DNA from: CAWAVN01 sp963825075
GTDB lineage: Bacteria; Planctomycetota; Planctomycetia; Planctomycetales; Planctomycetaceae
Assembly (NCBI GenBank): GCA_963825075.1
Contig: CAWGRX010000010.1
Location: forward strand, 186,001 to 250,000
Direction: 5' to 3'
Length of the DNA: 64,000 bases
The notes beneath the pieces are model-generated. The model searched no databases. It was not told the origin of the DNA and worked only from the letters and a program-made list of their open reading frames with translations. Positions 41,259 through 51,430 of the stretch are shown piece by piece. Position numbers and translations under genes: made by a program. Numbering within the stretch: the first letter of the stretch is position 1; the number at the start of each line of letters is the position of its first letter.

Positions 41259-42526
41259 ACGACGACAAGCCCTAAAACTAAGAGAAATAGGAACGCTGCC
41301 GAAACGCCGATGACACCTCGGTGCTTGTTCAAAGACTTTCGTAATCGGTACGGCAGCGTCGGCGGGCAAGCCTGCACCGGTTCATTCGCTAAGTACCGCT
41401 GCACGTCCGCGGCGAAGGCGCTGGCCGATTCGTACCGCCGGGTCCGTTCCTTTTCCAGTGCCTTCATCACGATCCAGTCAAGTTCGCCGCGAATTAAGAC
41501 ACTCAACTTACCCGGTTCCGTTTGGCGATTGGCCGCAATCGCGGACAGCGTTTGGCTGCTACCAAGTTTAATGCTAGGGCGCGGCGGTTCTTCTTCTTGA
41601 ATAATGCGGAGCATCTCATCGAACGCTGCCGATCGCAACCGTTGCTTGTCAAACGGTGTTTCGCCCGCCAACAGCTCGTACAGCAAGACTCCCAATGAAT
41701 AAACATCGCTTCGGGTATCCACATCCAATTGGTTGAACCTGGCCTGTTCCGGGGACATGTATTCCAGGGTTCCCACGATCTGGCCGTATTGCGTGAACAT
41801 CGTCTTTTCGGTGAGCTTTTGGCTAATCGCCTTGGCGACACCAAAGTCAATCACTTTCGGGACGGGTTTGTCATCGTAGTGGGCGACCAGGACGTTGGTG
41901 GGCTTCAGGTCTCGGTGAATGACCCCTTTCTGATGGGCGTGTTGCACGGCCTGGCAAATGGGAACAAAGAGTTCAAGACGTTGCCTCGGTGTCAAATGCC
42001 GCTCATCGCAATATTCGGTGACTGGCATCCCTTTGACGAGTTCCATTACGAAGAATGGTCGACCTGAATCGGTCATGCCCGCATCGAGGACCTTCGCAAT
42101 ATTTGGATGGTCCATCATCGCAAGAGCTTGGCGTTCAGCCTCGAAGCGAGCAATCACCTGCCGGGTGTCCATTCCCGGTTTAATGATCTTGAGGGCCACG
42201 CGGCGTTCGACGGGCTTCGTCTGCTCGGCCATGTAAACCACCCCCATCCCGCCTTCGCCAACCTGCTGCAGGATTTTGTAGGGGCCAATGGTATCCCCGG
42301 GTTTTTCGGTGGCGTCTTGGAAGTTTTGGGTTGGAGCCAGATTGCCCGCGGGTTGGTCAAGCAAACTCTCGGGACGTTCGTGCGCCAGGATCAGTGCCTC
42401 AACGCGTTTGCGCAGGGATAGGTCGCTTTTGCAGGCTTGCGACACAAATTGCTGGCGCACTGTCGGATCGCTGAAACTCATCGCGTCAAGGAAAATCTTT
42501 TTAGCATTATTCGATGGTTGAGCCAT
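41255..42526 (-). pseudogene. Ser/Thr protein kinase truncated by the IS66 element
   Basis: 423 residues remain. An N-terminal helical region of about 80 residues is followed by a Hanks-type kinase with Gly-rich loop GEGGMGVVY, VALKIIKPG lysine, HRDLKPTNVLV and DFGVA. A juxtamembrane stretch ends in a hydrophobic helix (GVIGVSAAFLFLLVLGLVVV). The stop TAA falls exactly in the IS66 end. Planctomycete kinases of this architecture normally continue with an extracytoplasmic sensor domain (WD40 or TPR), which is missing here. The kinase domain is complete and may still work in the cytoplasm. Its neighbour upstream is an ECF sigma factor, the usual partner. Confidence 0.85.
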
Positions 42527-42594
42527 GATTACTCGCTTTCATCGAGAGAAGCGCCGTTTCGACGCAGTTTGTCTCACATGGCGAGAAAAAAATC

Positions 42595-43170
42595 TCAACC
42601 GATTGATGAATTGCTTTCGTCCGAGAGCAACTCGACACGAATCCAGGCTCTGGCGAACGTCCAATGGCGATACGCGGTCGCCCGGCTGATCTTCAGGATT
42701 TGGGCGGCTTCATCGGTCGAAAACCCGGCAAAATAGCGCAGTTTGACAATTTCAGCCGCTTGAGGATCTTCGTCGGCGAGTCGCCCAAGCGTTTCATTCA
42801 CGGAAAGGAGTTGTTCTGGGCTGACGTGAGTGATGACGTCGCTTTCGAGCAACTCCACCCGGATTAGTTCACCTCCTCGTTTCTGCCGATTTTTTCGACG
42901 TGCGCTCTCCACAAGAATTCGCCTCATGGCTTCAGCTGCGACTCGGAAGAAATGTTCGCTGTTGTTCCAATCCCCGACGTCGCAGCCGACGAGCCGGATG
43001 TACGCTTCATGAACGAGCGCCGTTGCCTGCAGCGTCTGCCCCGGTTTTTCCTGGGCCAGTTTGGCTGCCGCGAGTTTACGCAATTCGTCGTACACCATCG
43101 GCAAAAGCTGGTCGGCGGCCGCGGAATCGCCCTGTTTGATTAGTTGCAGGATTTGTGTGACGTCGTGCAT
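42595..43170 (-). CDS. ECF-type RNA polymerase sigma factor (planctomycete kinase-linked type)
   Basis: 191 residues. Sigma region 2 covers TLQATALVHEAYIRLVGC and SEHFFRVAAEAMRRILVESA, with basic KNRQKRGGELIRVE. Region 4 is NETLGRLADEDPQAAEIVKL followed by the helix-turn-helix STDEAAQILKISRATAYRHW. The pattern matches the sigma-70 subtype (TIGR02999-like) that Planctomycetota pair with Ser/Thr kinases. It directs RNA polymerase to an unknown regulon, and its neighbouring kinase probably controls it by phosphorylation. The kinase is damaged by the IS, so the response may be altered. Confidence 0.9.
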   Translation of the reverse strand: MHDVTQILQLIKQGDSAAADQLLPMVYDELRKLAAAKLAQEKPGQTLQATALVHEAYIRLVGCDVGDWNNSEHFFRVAAEAMRRILVESARRKNRQKRGGELIRVELLESDVITHVSPEQLLSVNETLGRLADEDPQAAEIVKLRYFAGFSTDEAAQILKISRATAYRHWTFARAWIRVELLSDESNSSIG

Positions 43171-43850
43171 AGGAGAATAGTGTACCCAGGATAGCCTAGG
43201 AAATCCCCCATAAAAATCTCACAAATGCACAGTCGGCCGATGAATCACCAGCCCACACAGCGTGAGTCGGCAACGTCGCCGTTGTCTCCCCCTCATAACA
43301 GGCGGGTCACGATTTCGATTTTCGCATTTTGCGACGACCGAAATCTTGTCTCTCTACCTCGCCGAGGTATTAACCCCAGGGTCGGATCTCGGCGAAAACG
43401 CCGAGAGCTTTCGGTCGATCCGATCCGGCGGCGAAATGTGTGTCTCCATTCGCAAACACGTGAGACAAGCCACGTCTGGCCCAGGGCGTAAGGTATTGGC
43501 ACGACTTGAGATAAGTTGGCCGATTCCACGATTGTCTCGGCCCGCGCAAGAGAAAACCCCTGGGTCGCGGGGTTGCGATCCAGGGGTTCAGTGGAGCGGT
43601 CCAGACCCTCTTCGAAACTTTGCGCGAGACATTTTCGATGTCGGGCTCTCTATAGCGAAGCACAATTCGCGATTTGGTCAGTCGTCTCTTTTCGATTCTT
43701 CAGCTAGCTTCGTGGCTAGGCCAAAAACCTGAGCGACTTCGGTATGCAGTTTTGTTCACAAAAAGAGGTGTCTTCTTGCCCCTCCACCGTCGCCGCCGCA
43801 TCGACCCTTCACGTTGTGATTTGAGGGGTGATGCGTGGGCAGGAGTGATC
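43171..43850. other. Intergenic region, 680 bases
   Basis: No convincing coding frame, tRNA or IS remnant. It holds the upstream region of the ECF sigma gene (minus) and the 3' flank of the PD40 gene (minus), plus the strong hairpin at 43555-43588. Small open frames here read through the hairpin and look random. Confidence 0.5.
43555..43588 (+). terminator. Strong 14-base-pair hairpin
   Basis: AACCCCTGGGTCGC (43555-43568) pairs with GCGATCCAGGGGTT (43575-43588) with one G-T pair and a GGGGTT loop. On the minus strand it lies about 265 bases beyond the 3' end of the PD40 gene, in the direction of that operon's transcript, so it may end the operon. It has AA before and TT after but no long T-run. 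Confidence 0.45.
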
Positions 43851-44831
43851 TCAGTTTATGCGAATCCAGGCGTCACCATAGAAGTCTCCTTTGTCGTCGT
43901 GTGTCACCTGCACCCATTTTTCGATTTTCGTGAAGTCGTTGTTGAACTTGCCCAGATAAAGATTCGCGTCGTGGCTGCCGATGCCGGGGCCGGTCATGGT
44001 CAGAAATCGTGGATGATTGCTCCACCGCGGGTGATAGACATCACGGCCTTTGATGTTGGGGGCCTTGTTGATCGGCACGGTCCGTTTGTTGGTTCCCCCT
44101 TTGTCGAACATCGACACTGCCCGATGGTTTCCCTGAAACACGAACGTCCGATAGCTATTGTCGGGAGCGATCGACGGCCAACAGCCCCCGGCGTATTGTT
44201 TCCACGATTTATTGGGGAGTTGGGCGACTCCACATTGGGGCCATGGAAATCCATCAACAGCGATTTTTCCATCTGCGGAGGTCCGAAACCAGGGAATTTC
44301 GCCGATCCCGATCTTGGTTTTGTCCCAGACGACTTCGCGAATGCGTGGATCGTCCATCCGCTGACGGACGATCGGCTGGTTCTGGTTTCCGCTTCCTGCT
44401 CGTACGTAAAGCCATTCGACACCGGTTCGCGGATCCCGCCAGACGTGGGACGCCACACCATTCGTCAGTTTCCGTGGCTTGGAACTGCCCCACTTCATGA
44501 CGTAAACAATGTTCTTTTTCCGATTCGTGAAGACAATTCGGTTCCCGTCGGGAGTGATGAGCGGCTTACAAAATCCTGAAATCTTCGGAAGAATCCGCCG
44601 TGGTCCTTTTCCATCTTCCGTATCCAATGCATAAAGTTCGAATGTCTCCGATTGAGCATAATAATCCCTTGGATTGTTTGTTGCTTTACACCAGACAAGC
44701 CGGGTCGGGGATCCTGTCAATGCCCGGATTTCCTTCGCGACGTCTGCCGTTGAAGTGTTTTCTCCAAAGACAAATAGGCAAACCATTCCCAATAACCACA
44801 AACTCGATTTGGTGCGATTCGAAAACTTCAT
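43851..44831 (-). CDS. Secreted PD40/TolB-like beta-propeller protein
   Basis: 326 residues. Signal-type start (MKFSNRTKSSLWLLGMVCLF). The rest is a TolB-like propeller with PD40 strands: ITPDGNRIVFTNRKKNIVYV, WKQYAGGCWPSIAPDNSYRT, HPRFLTMTGPGIGSHDANLY. It resembles the first half of the longer gene at 46462-48490 so closely that they look like a duplication, but this copy has no LamG or C-terminal module. It is the last gene of the minus-strand cluster. A role in binding surface glycan or peptides is inferred. Confidence 0.85.
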   Translation of the reverse strand: MKFSNRTKSSLWLLGMVCLFVFGENTSTADVAKEIRALTGSPTRLVWCKATNNPRDYYAQSETFELYALDTEDGKGPRRILPKISGFCKPLITPDGNRIVFTNRKKNIVYVMKWGSSKPRKLTNGVASHVWRDPRTGVEWLYVRAGSGNQNQPIVRQRMDDPRIREVVWDKTKIGIGEIPWFRTSADGKIAVDGFPWPQCGVAQLPNKSWKQYAGGCWPSIAPDNSYRTFVFQGNHRAVSMFDKGGTNKRTVPINKAPNIKGRDVYHPRWSNHPRFLTMTGPGIGSHDANLYLGKFNNDFTKIEKWVQVTHDDKGDFYGDAWIRIN

Positions 44832-44919
44832 CGTTGCGGGACGTTCCTATCAATAGAAGGTAAAATGTGATTGCAACCGAGTCCGTTTGACCATCTTTTG
44901 TCATCCAGGCGCTACCGCG

Positions 44920-46377
44920 TCAAAAGAACTCCGGTCGAACGGTTCCTGTGCCGGCGATGGGCAGTGGCCGGTTCAAGCGGTCCTTGATCAGAGTGTGCGG
45001 GTCAATTCCAAGCAGGTGAAACGTGGTCGCCAGGATGTCCTTTGGAGACACCGGCGTGTTCTCGACATCTCCGCCGATCTTGTCGGTCCGCCCAACGACA
45101 TTTCCTCGGCCAACGCCGCCGCCGGCAAGGACTGCCGAGTAGGCCCGCGACCAATGGTCACGTCCGCCCCCTTTTTTGTTGCTGATTTTTGGAGTGCGGC
45201 CATGTTCGCTGATACAGACAACCAGAGTTTCATCCAGCAGTCCGTGTCGCTCAAGATCGTTTAGGAGCGCCGGGTAGGTCTGGTCAAACACGGGCAGCAG
45301 GTACCTTTTCAGCCGCGGAAAATGGTTGGCGTGCGTGTCCCACACGCTGATTCCGTACGGGCCGACCGGGTCCCAGAACACCGAGACAAACTTGCTCCCC
45401 GCCTGGACCAACCTGCGTGCCGCCAATGCCGACTGACCGAACAGAGTCATTCCGAATTCTTCGCGGAGGCTTGCCGGTTCGCGCTGGACATCAAGCGCTT
45501 CGCGAATCTTGGATGAGGTCAAGAGCGAGTAGGCAGCCTGTTGCTTTTGGGCATAGGCGTGAACCGCCCGATGCTGTTCGAACGACTTGTGGGATTCGTC
45601 GAATTGTGCCAGGAGTGAGCGACGTAAGCGTTGTCTCTTTGCCGTCAGTTCAGATAAGTGGTCCGTTCCCGACAAACGAAATCGCCCGTCCGGTTCGATG
45701 CCTGCAAAGTGGTCACGAACATCAAAGCTCTGATTGGGGGAAAGTTTGGGGACGACGCGAGTGGGCTCACCTTCGAATGCAGTCCAAACGGGATCATAGG
45801 CACTTCCCAGAAAGGCTCCATACGGTCCGGAGAGGGGAGGCTTGTCGGTCGATTGCGAGCCGAAGAGCCAAGGCAGACCGATGCAATAGGGAACTTCCGG
45901 ATGACGTCCCCCTGTCCGCTGGCGTTCCAAATAATCGACGATCGAGCCGATAAACGGCCACTGGGAGGGATCGCGGGGTTTGTCTTCAATCGCAGGCGTA
46001 TAGGTAGGGATTCCGGTCAAGGCATAGGCCACGCCGTGCACGGGATACTGGTGCGTCATCGACCGGACAAGCGTAACGCGGTCCATGACGCGGGCTGTTC
46101 GTGGGAGTCCTTCACAAATCACAAGGCCGGGGACCGCGGTTTGAATCGCTCCCATTTCACCGCGAATCTGCTCCGACGCTTGGGGTTTCGGATCGAACGT
46201 TTCGTGCTGTGAAGGAGATCCGAAGAGGTATAAAAGGATGCAGGCCTTCGCGCTGCCAAATTGAGCAGCAGCGGACTCCGCAGGCATGGCCTGGAGCGTG
46301 CCGGATTTCGTCAAGAGCTGGCCTGACAATCCCAACGCTCCCAGTCCACCTGCGTGCAACAGGCCGCGCCGGTTCAT
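44920..46377 (-). CDS. DUF1501 (sulfatase-superfamily-like) protein, Tat signal
   Basis: About 485 residues from ATG 46377 (MNRRGLLHAGGLGALGLSGQ, a short twin-arginine-like signal); an open extension to 46419 is less likely. The body is DUF1501, distantly related to the alkaline-phosphatase/sulfatase fold, with LYLFGSPSQHETFDPKPQAS, LVRSMTHQYPVHGVAYALTG and VCISEHGRTPKISNKKGGGR. These families are exported hydrolases in Planctomycetota and are mostly uncharacterised. It lies within the minus-strand cluster between the two PD40 genes, 88 bases from the downstream one, so it is probably in the same operon. Confidence 0.9.
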   Translation of the reverse strand: MNRRGLLHAGGLGALGLSGQLLTKSGTLQAMPAESAAAQFGSAKACILLYLFGSPSQHETFDPKPQASEQIRGEMGAIQTAVPGLVICEGLPRTARVMDRVTLVRSMTHQYPVHGVAYALTGIPTYTPAIEDKPRDPSQWPFIGSIVDYLERQRTGGRHPEVPYCIGLPWLFGSQSTDKPPLSGPYGAFLGSAYDPVWTAFEGEPTRVVPKLSPNQSFDVRDHFAGIEPDGRFRLSGTDHLSELTAKRQRLRRSLLAQFDESHKSFEQHRAVHAYAQKQQAAYSLLTSSKIREALDVQREPASLREEFGMTLFGQSALAARRLVQAGSKFVSVFWDPVGPYGISVWDTHANHFPRLKRYLLPVFDQTYPALLNDLERHGLLDETLVVCISEHGRTPKISNKKGGGRDHWSRAYSAVLAGGGVGRGNVVGRTDKIGGDVENTPVSPKDILATTFHLLGIDPHTLIKDRLNRPLPIAGTGTVRPEFF

Positions 46378-46461
46378 TCTACTCTCAAGATCCGGATTCG
46401 TATTGGAACATCGGAGCATTTTGAATCCACTTGCGTATGGCGAGGGTCTCTCGGGACTATT

Positions 46462-48490
46462 CTAAGGCCGCACTTCGTAATACATGGGCAAGTCGAATTC
46501 GTCCGTTTCCATGACGAGTTTTTCCGGTTCTAATTCCGAATGATCATCGAACTTCTCTAGCGTGAGCTGATACGTCTTGCCCTGTTTTCTCGAACTCGGT
46601 ACCCGCTTGCGATCAAGGATTCCCCATTCGCCGACAAGAATCCGTTTGCCGTTCGATTGGCCTTTAATGACTTTCTCGATCTGGTACGTGTTCACAACCA
46701 GGACACGCCGATACGGGGTGATGAGATTGGGTGGCGGAGTCGGTGATGTGGCGACAAGTTTGGCTTTGATCACCAATTGTTGCGAGGGATGCCGATCTTT
46801 GAGTCGACGTGTATAGCTCAAGTAGTGTCTCCGCGCCTCGTCAAGGCCGAAGGCTCGATTGAAAATCGCAACCCCTTCCAACAGGCCGGACCAGTCCCGA
46901 TTGCCGTCCCACTCATCTCCAAAGAGTAAGTGCTGCTTACTCCAGTTGCTGAAATCCCCCCGGACTTTTTCAGTCGAGAGAACTTGCTGACCGTCTTTGT
47001 AGCAAACCAACTTTCCTGGCGAATACGTGACGATCAAATGCTGTGGCTGATTGGCGGTCACTTGGCAAAGATCGATTTGCGGACTGGCACCGTTTTCTCC
47101 CGTCTTCGGCGTGCGGAGTCTGAGGACGAACCTGTCCCCCTCTTGGCCCAGTGTGAAGTTGCGGGAACCTGCATTCGATGAAAACGTGATGATCCGGGCC
47201 GGTCCGGATTGATGAGCCTTCGTTGGAGTGATCAGTGCTTCGAGGGTCAATTGGTGACTTGCTCTGCAAGCAGAGAGGATTCCGGAATCGCAATCTTCGC
47301 CGACGAAGGCACCGCCGGTGAGATCCATGGCGTAGTGCAAACCGTGCCGGGCATGGTCTCGCGCCTGGGTGCGGCAACTCTTTTGCTCACCAGAGGCGGG
47401 ATCCACGATCTGATTCATCTTGGAACCGTCTTCCCACACGAAGACGAGGCCATCTCGGTTCTCGGGCCAAACTTCGTTTTGCGCACCGCTCTTCGCGGAA
47501 GAAGCTTCCACCGCCGATACGGCCGGGCTTTCGGCCGGCTGAATCCAGGCATCCCCAAAGAAATCGCCGGTGTTGTTGTGCGTCACGCGCACCCACTTTT
47601 GGATCGCGTTGAAATTGCCGTCAAAGCGACCCAGATAGAGCTCGGCCTCACGTCCACCGACGCCGGGGCCGGTCATGGTCAGAAAACGGGAATCGCTGCT
47701 CCATCGCGGATAATACACATCCCGCCCGTTGATCCCTGGGGCTTGATTGATTTTGACCGTACGTCGATTCCGTCCGTCGGCATCGAACATCGTGACGTCG
47801 CGATGGTTTCCCTGAAAGACGAATGTCCGATAGCTGTTGTCGGGAGCGATCGACGGCCAGCATCCCCCTGCGTATTGCTTCCACATTCGCGAGGCGAGAT
47901 TCGCCACACCGCAACTGCTCCAGGGAAACGCATCGGCCGCCATCTTGCCATCCGCCGAGAGCCGGAACCACGGAACCAGATTATGGCCGGTTGCCGTTTT
48001 GTCCCAGACCATTTCTGAAATCTCCGGGTTGTCGAGGCGATAGCGGATGATGGGGTTCTTCTCCGTGCCGTTTCCAGTGCGGACGAGTACCCACGTCTTG
48101 CCAGTGTGCGGATCCGCCCAGACATCCGAGGCGAAACCTGGGACCAACTTCCGATGCTTGGCCCCGTCCCAATTGACGACATAGACCATGTTCTCCGGAC
48201 GGTTGGAGTAGATGATTTGTGAACCATCCGGACTCAGCAACGGCTTGGCGTAGCCGCTGATCTCGGTTCGAATCGGTCGGAATGCCCCGGCCGTCCTCGG
48301 TATCGAGCCCGAGGAGCCGGAAGCGGTTCCCTTGGGAACAGAAGTCGCTCTGTTTGTCGACCGCCTGAGCCCAAACCAGCCGAGCGGGTCGCCCGGTCAG
48401 TTGCTTGACGTCCGTTGCTTCGTCGCCGTGAACGGCTCTCGTCACCAGGAAAAACAACAACACCGAACACAGAATCGTATTGCCTCTCAA
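46462..48490 (-). CDS. Secreted PD40-LamG protein with shared C-terminal module, frameshifted
   Basis: The start is TTG 48490, fixed by GAGGAG 6 bases upstream, giving signal MRGNTILCSVLLFFLVTRAV. The N-terminal frame ends usefully at LGLDTEDGRG; a different frame continues from LLSPDGSQIIYSNRP. Dropping one C from the CCCC at 48285-48288 joins them (676 codons exactly) and gives continuous similarity to the PD40 gene at 43851. Domains: PD40 propeller to about residue 310, LamG jelly-roll (DLTGGAFVG, GARFTLG-like NNAGSRNFTLGQ, then HLLFGDEWDGNRDWSGLLEG), and a C-terminal module of about 110 residues (PYRRVLVVNTYQIEKVI). It is exported and probably binds a surface carbohydrate. Confidence 0.82.
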
Positions 48491-48496
48491 CGTCTT

Positions 48497-48502
48497 CTCC
48501 TC
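48497..48502 (-). promoter_or_regulatory. Ribosome binding site selecting a TTG start
   Basis: GAGGAG on the minus strand, 6 bases before TTG 48490. It decides the otherwise unclear start of the frameshifted PD40-LamG gene and gives a proper signal peptide. Confidence 0.65.
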
Positions 48503-48573
48503 AAGTTCAGGTTTGCGGAAGGAAACCAAAACGTCAGGCCGAGATTTCAATGGGAATTGATCGACACAACAGC

Positions 48574-49644
48574 TCAGCGGATGACGGGGACTTTTCGCCA
48601 GCCGGTGAAGCTTTCCGTGAACTCGCGGAACGAGAAACACCAGATGACCAACTTTTTGCCCTTCAGGTTGTCCCGCCGGCGAAGCAGTTCAATCCGCGTC
48701 GTGGTGGCTCCGGAGCCTCGAACGCCGATCAAATCGACGGGAAAGCCCAACTGCATCGCGAGGTGGTCCGGCAAGCCGGCCCCGCGAGCATGCAGGGTGG
48801 GATCGTGAAAGACCAGCGTATGGCTGTCCCCCATCAAGAGCACCGGGCTGTCGCGGTCCGGGGAAATCGGCGTGCGATTGTCCCCGGTTCCCACGAATGT
48901 CAACGGGAGCGATTCCTGGACCGGGTCTTTCTCGTTCAGCATCCGAGCCAAATCGCCTGTGATTTCGACCGCATGGGTTTGAGACTCGTATTCCGATCGG
49001 GCCAATTCCTTGAGCCAAGGCCGATCCTGGACCTGCTTCGCGATTTTCTCCGCTGCCATCGCCAGGCCTCGGCCGGACCAATGGGTGTCGGTCTTGCAGT
49101 ACAAGAGACCGTCTTTTTCGCCCTCGTGCTCAAGAAAGGCCGGAAGCAGATCGAGGACTGCGACGCCTTCATCTTTCAGCAACTGATAGAATCTCTCATG
49201 GGACGGATCCAGCCGTTGTGCGGTTGTCTTTTTGCCGGCCGGGACGGAGACAATCCCCTCCGGATAGACGGCCGCCTTGGCGGGGACGGGGACCACGAGC
49301 AATTCGATTCCCGCTTGTTTCAGCTGATTGTGGAAATCCACAATGGCCGGCAGCGGATCGGCGTAATCGGATTTGGACGATTGGCTCACCTGGGCGGCAT
49401 TCTCTCCCCAAAAAGGACCAACGGTCAGCGCTCGGAGTTCCGGAACGAAGAACATCCAGCCGTCTTTGCCGAGGATTGCGCTCTGGTTTTTCTTTTCCGC
49501 TTCGGAGACTTTGGCGGAAAGTTTCTCGCGAAGCGACGCCCCGAGACTCGGCTCGTCGGCTCCCGATCGATCCGAACGACAAACGACCAACGCGGTCATT
49601 AGCAGAATGACAACAGAACGGGAAACGGTTAAGAATTTCATCAT
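48574..49644 (-). CDS. AlgJ/AlgX-like polysaccharide O-acetyltransferase
   Basis: 356 residues (ATG 49644 or 49641). Signal MMKFLTVSRSVVILLMTALV. The SGNH-like acetyltransferase core carries the DxHW motif (CKTDTHWSGRGLAM) and the GDSH nucleophile-type motif (LLMGDSHTLVFHDP), as in AlgJ/AlgX; a plain signal sequence precedes it. Such enzymes transfer acetyl groups, delivered by an AlgI-type MBOAT protein, to exported polysaccharide. It overlaps the AlgX-like gene by ATGA and follows AlgI, so the three form an acetylation module. No C-terminal module is present in this one. Confidence 0.88.
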   Translation of the reverse strand: MMKFLTVSRSVVILLMTALVVCRSDRSGADEPSLGASLREKLSAKVSEAEKKNQSAILGKDGWMFFVPELRALTVGPFWGENAAQVSQSSKSDYADPLPAIVDFHNQLKQAGIELLVVPVPAKAAVYPEGIVSVPAGKKTTAQRLDPSHERFYQLLKDEGVAVLDLLPAFLEHEGEKDGLLYCKTDTHWSGRGLAMAAEKIAKQVQDRPWLKELARSEYESQTHAVEITGDLARMLNEKDPVQESLPLTFVGTGDNRTPISPDRDSPVLLMGDSHTLVFHDPTLHARGAGLPDHLAMQLGFPVDLIGVRGSGATTTRIELLRRRDNLKGKKLVIWCFSFREFTESFTGWRKVPVIR

Positions 49645-51378
49645 GGTGAAGCTACCTCTTCGGCCCAGAACGTGGGCAGGTCGATCAGTACAAAATCCGG
49701 ATCGTCAAGTTCGAGCCGCGTAAAACGGCCAAAGCGATGTTGGACTTCGTTCCAGGGAGTCAGCTTGAAAGTGACGCGTTGTCCGCGTTGGAACCGCGCG
49801 GCCGTGGTCCATTTGTTGTTCCGCATGCCCCAGGCATAGACCACCGCCTCTTTGCAGGGGGCCGATCCTTGGATCGTCGTCACTTCGGAAAGATGCACCG
49901 CGGTTACCGCGTCCCGATAGGGAACGCTGCCCGGCTTGGGGACGCCGGCGGCTTGGACCACACGCCCCTCCGCGAGCCATTGGTTTTGATCCAACGACGG
50001 GGACAGATGGGGATTTGTCGGGTGTTGGTTCCGGCGGGGAAGGTTGGGGACGCCTGAGCGGGATTGGCCGCCAGTCGCCGACGGCCAATTCTCGGATCGC
50101 GAACTGCCACACGACGACGCGTTTCCCCGCCAGGCGATCCTGCCCGCGGGCCAGTTCCAAAGCAAGAGCCTGCCGCGTCGCCGAGGCTCCCGCATCGTTC
50201 TGAGCGATGCGGTCAACGGGCCGCTGGAGCAGATAACTCAACTGTTCCGCCAGCCCCGCCGCTTCTCCCCAGTTGAGGCCGGCGAGGGAAAAGACATTCG
50301 TAAAACTGTCCCCCAACAGCAGTACGTCGGCCGAGGGATCAGGTTCCCACAGCGTTCCGTCCGGCTCTTGGATTTGATGAATCTCCACGGACTGCCGGGG
50401 GTAAAGCGTCTGGTCCGGGGGGAGCTTCATCATCACGGCAATGTCCCCCAAGTTGCTGACCTTTAGCGAACGCTTCCGATAGCCGGCGGCCGGATGCGGA
50501 GCGAACTCCACATGCTTTTTGAGAAACGCCGCGAGCTGCTCGGCGACGAACTCCATGGCGGCCGGCGTCCAATGGGTGTCGGTTTCCAGAAATTGTGGAT
50601 GACCGGTTTTGTGTTTGTGTTTCAGCAACGCCGGGGCCGGATCAAACACCAAGACCCCCTTATTCTGCAATTCATTTCGGAATTGCTCGAACGAGACATT
50701 TTGCAAGACCGTGTTTTGATCCGCATATCGGCTCGTAAAATGTTCCGCTTCCAGCATGGGCTTGACGGGCGTGGGCATCAGCACGAGTCGGATGCCCCGT
50801 TCGGCGAGATGCTGATGAAAACCAAGAATCGCCGGCCGCGGATCGGGTTTCGGTGCGCGGAAGTATTCATTCCCCAACGCCGCCCGCTTGGCTAAGAAAT
50901 CCGGATCCAGAAAGCCGGGACCGGTGATGTAATCCACGCCGGGCCGATAGAACAGCCAGCCGTCCCGCCCGACATAGGCTTTTTCATTCCCCGCTCCGCC
51001 CCAACCGGACAAGAAGGATTGCGTGGGAGCCAGGATCTGCCGGGCAAGCCAGGATTCCCCTTCGAGTTGATCTTCGTACTCGTTGATGTTCTTTAACAGA
51101 TAGGCGTTGGCGGCAAAAACTCTTTTGGCGACGTCTCCGTCGGACTGCCCGAACGTTTTCCAGGCGGCCGGCAGAGCATGAACAATCCGCAAACAGCCGG
51201 GCACAGGAGAATCCGCTTCCCTAGCAGTCTCCCGGTGGAGATCGCCGACTACTTGAATCGTCGGGACGGCGATGAGCGTCGCCAGGAACATCGCCACCAT
51301 CGTCCAGGCCAATGCAGGCTGAATCTCCGTTTGCCCGATCTCCAATCGGGCGACTTCTTCACGGGTCAACTTCGCCAT
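49641..51378 (-). CDS. AlgX-like O-acetyltransferase with shared C-terminal module, frameshifted
   Basis: Reads MAKLTREEVARLEIGQTEIQ, a TM anchor (LAWTMVAMFLATLIAVPTIQV), then an AlgX/AlgJ-like SGNH domain with LETDTHWTPAAMEF and LLLGDSFTNVFS. The frame turns Arg-rich after a Pro-rich linker (SPPEPTPDKSP), and a second frame takes over with NQWLAEGRVVQAAGVPKPGS to the stop at 49641. One dropped base between about 49985 and 50060 joins them (579 codons exactly). The rest is the same C-terminal module as in the PD40-LamG and FecR-LamG proteins (PYRDAVTAVHLSEVTTI, ...). It overlaps the AlgJ-like gene by ATGA and follows algI by 52 bases. Confidence 0.85.
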
Positions 51379-51430
51379 CGTCCGTTCCTGATTCTCGATC
51401 CTTTGAAGTTCATGGCTCGAACTCGAATCC

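Noticed and set aside
39711..41266. An 8-base target duplication of the IS66 element
   Set aside because: The flanks (TTGCCACC and ACGACGAC) differ.
43555..43620. A possible tRNA
   Set aside because: The hairpin does not extend to a cloverleaf, and no T-arm or acceptor pairing was found.
43262..43732. A 156-residue plus-strand frame in the large gap
   Set aside because: It reads through a 14-pair hairpin, has no start signal and no motif.
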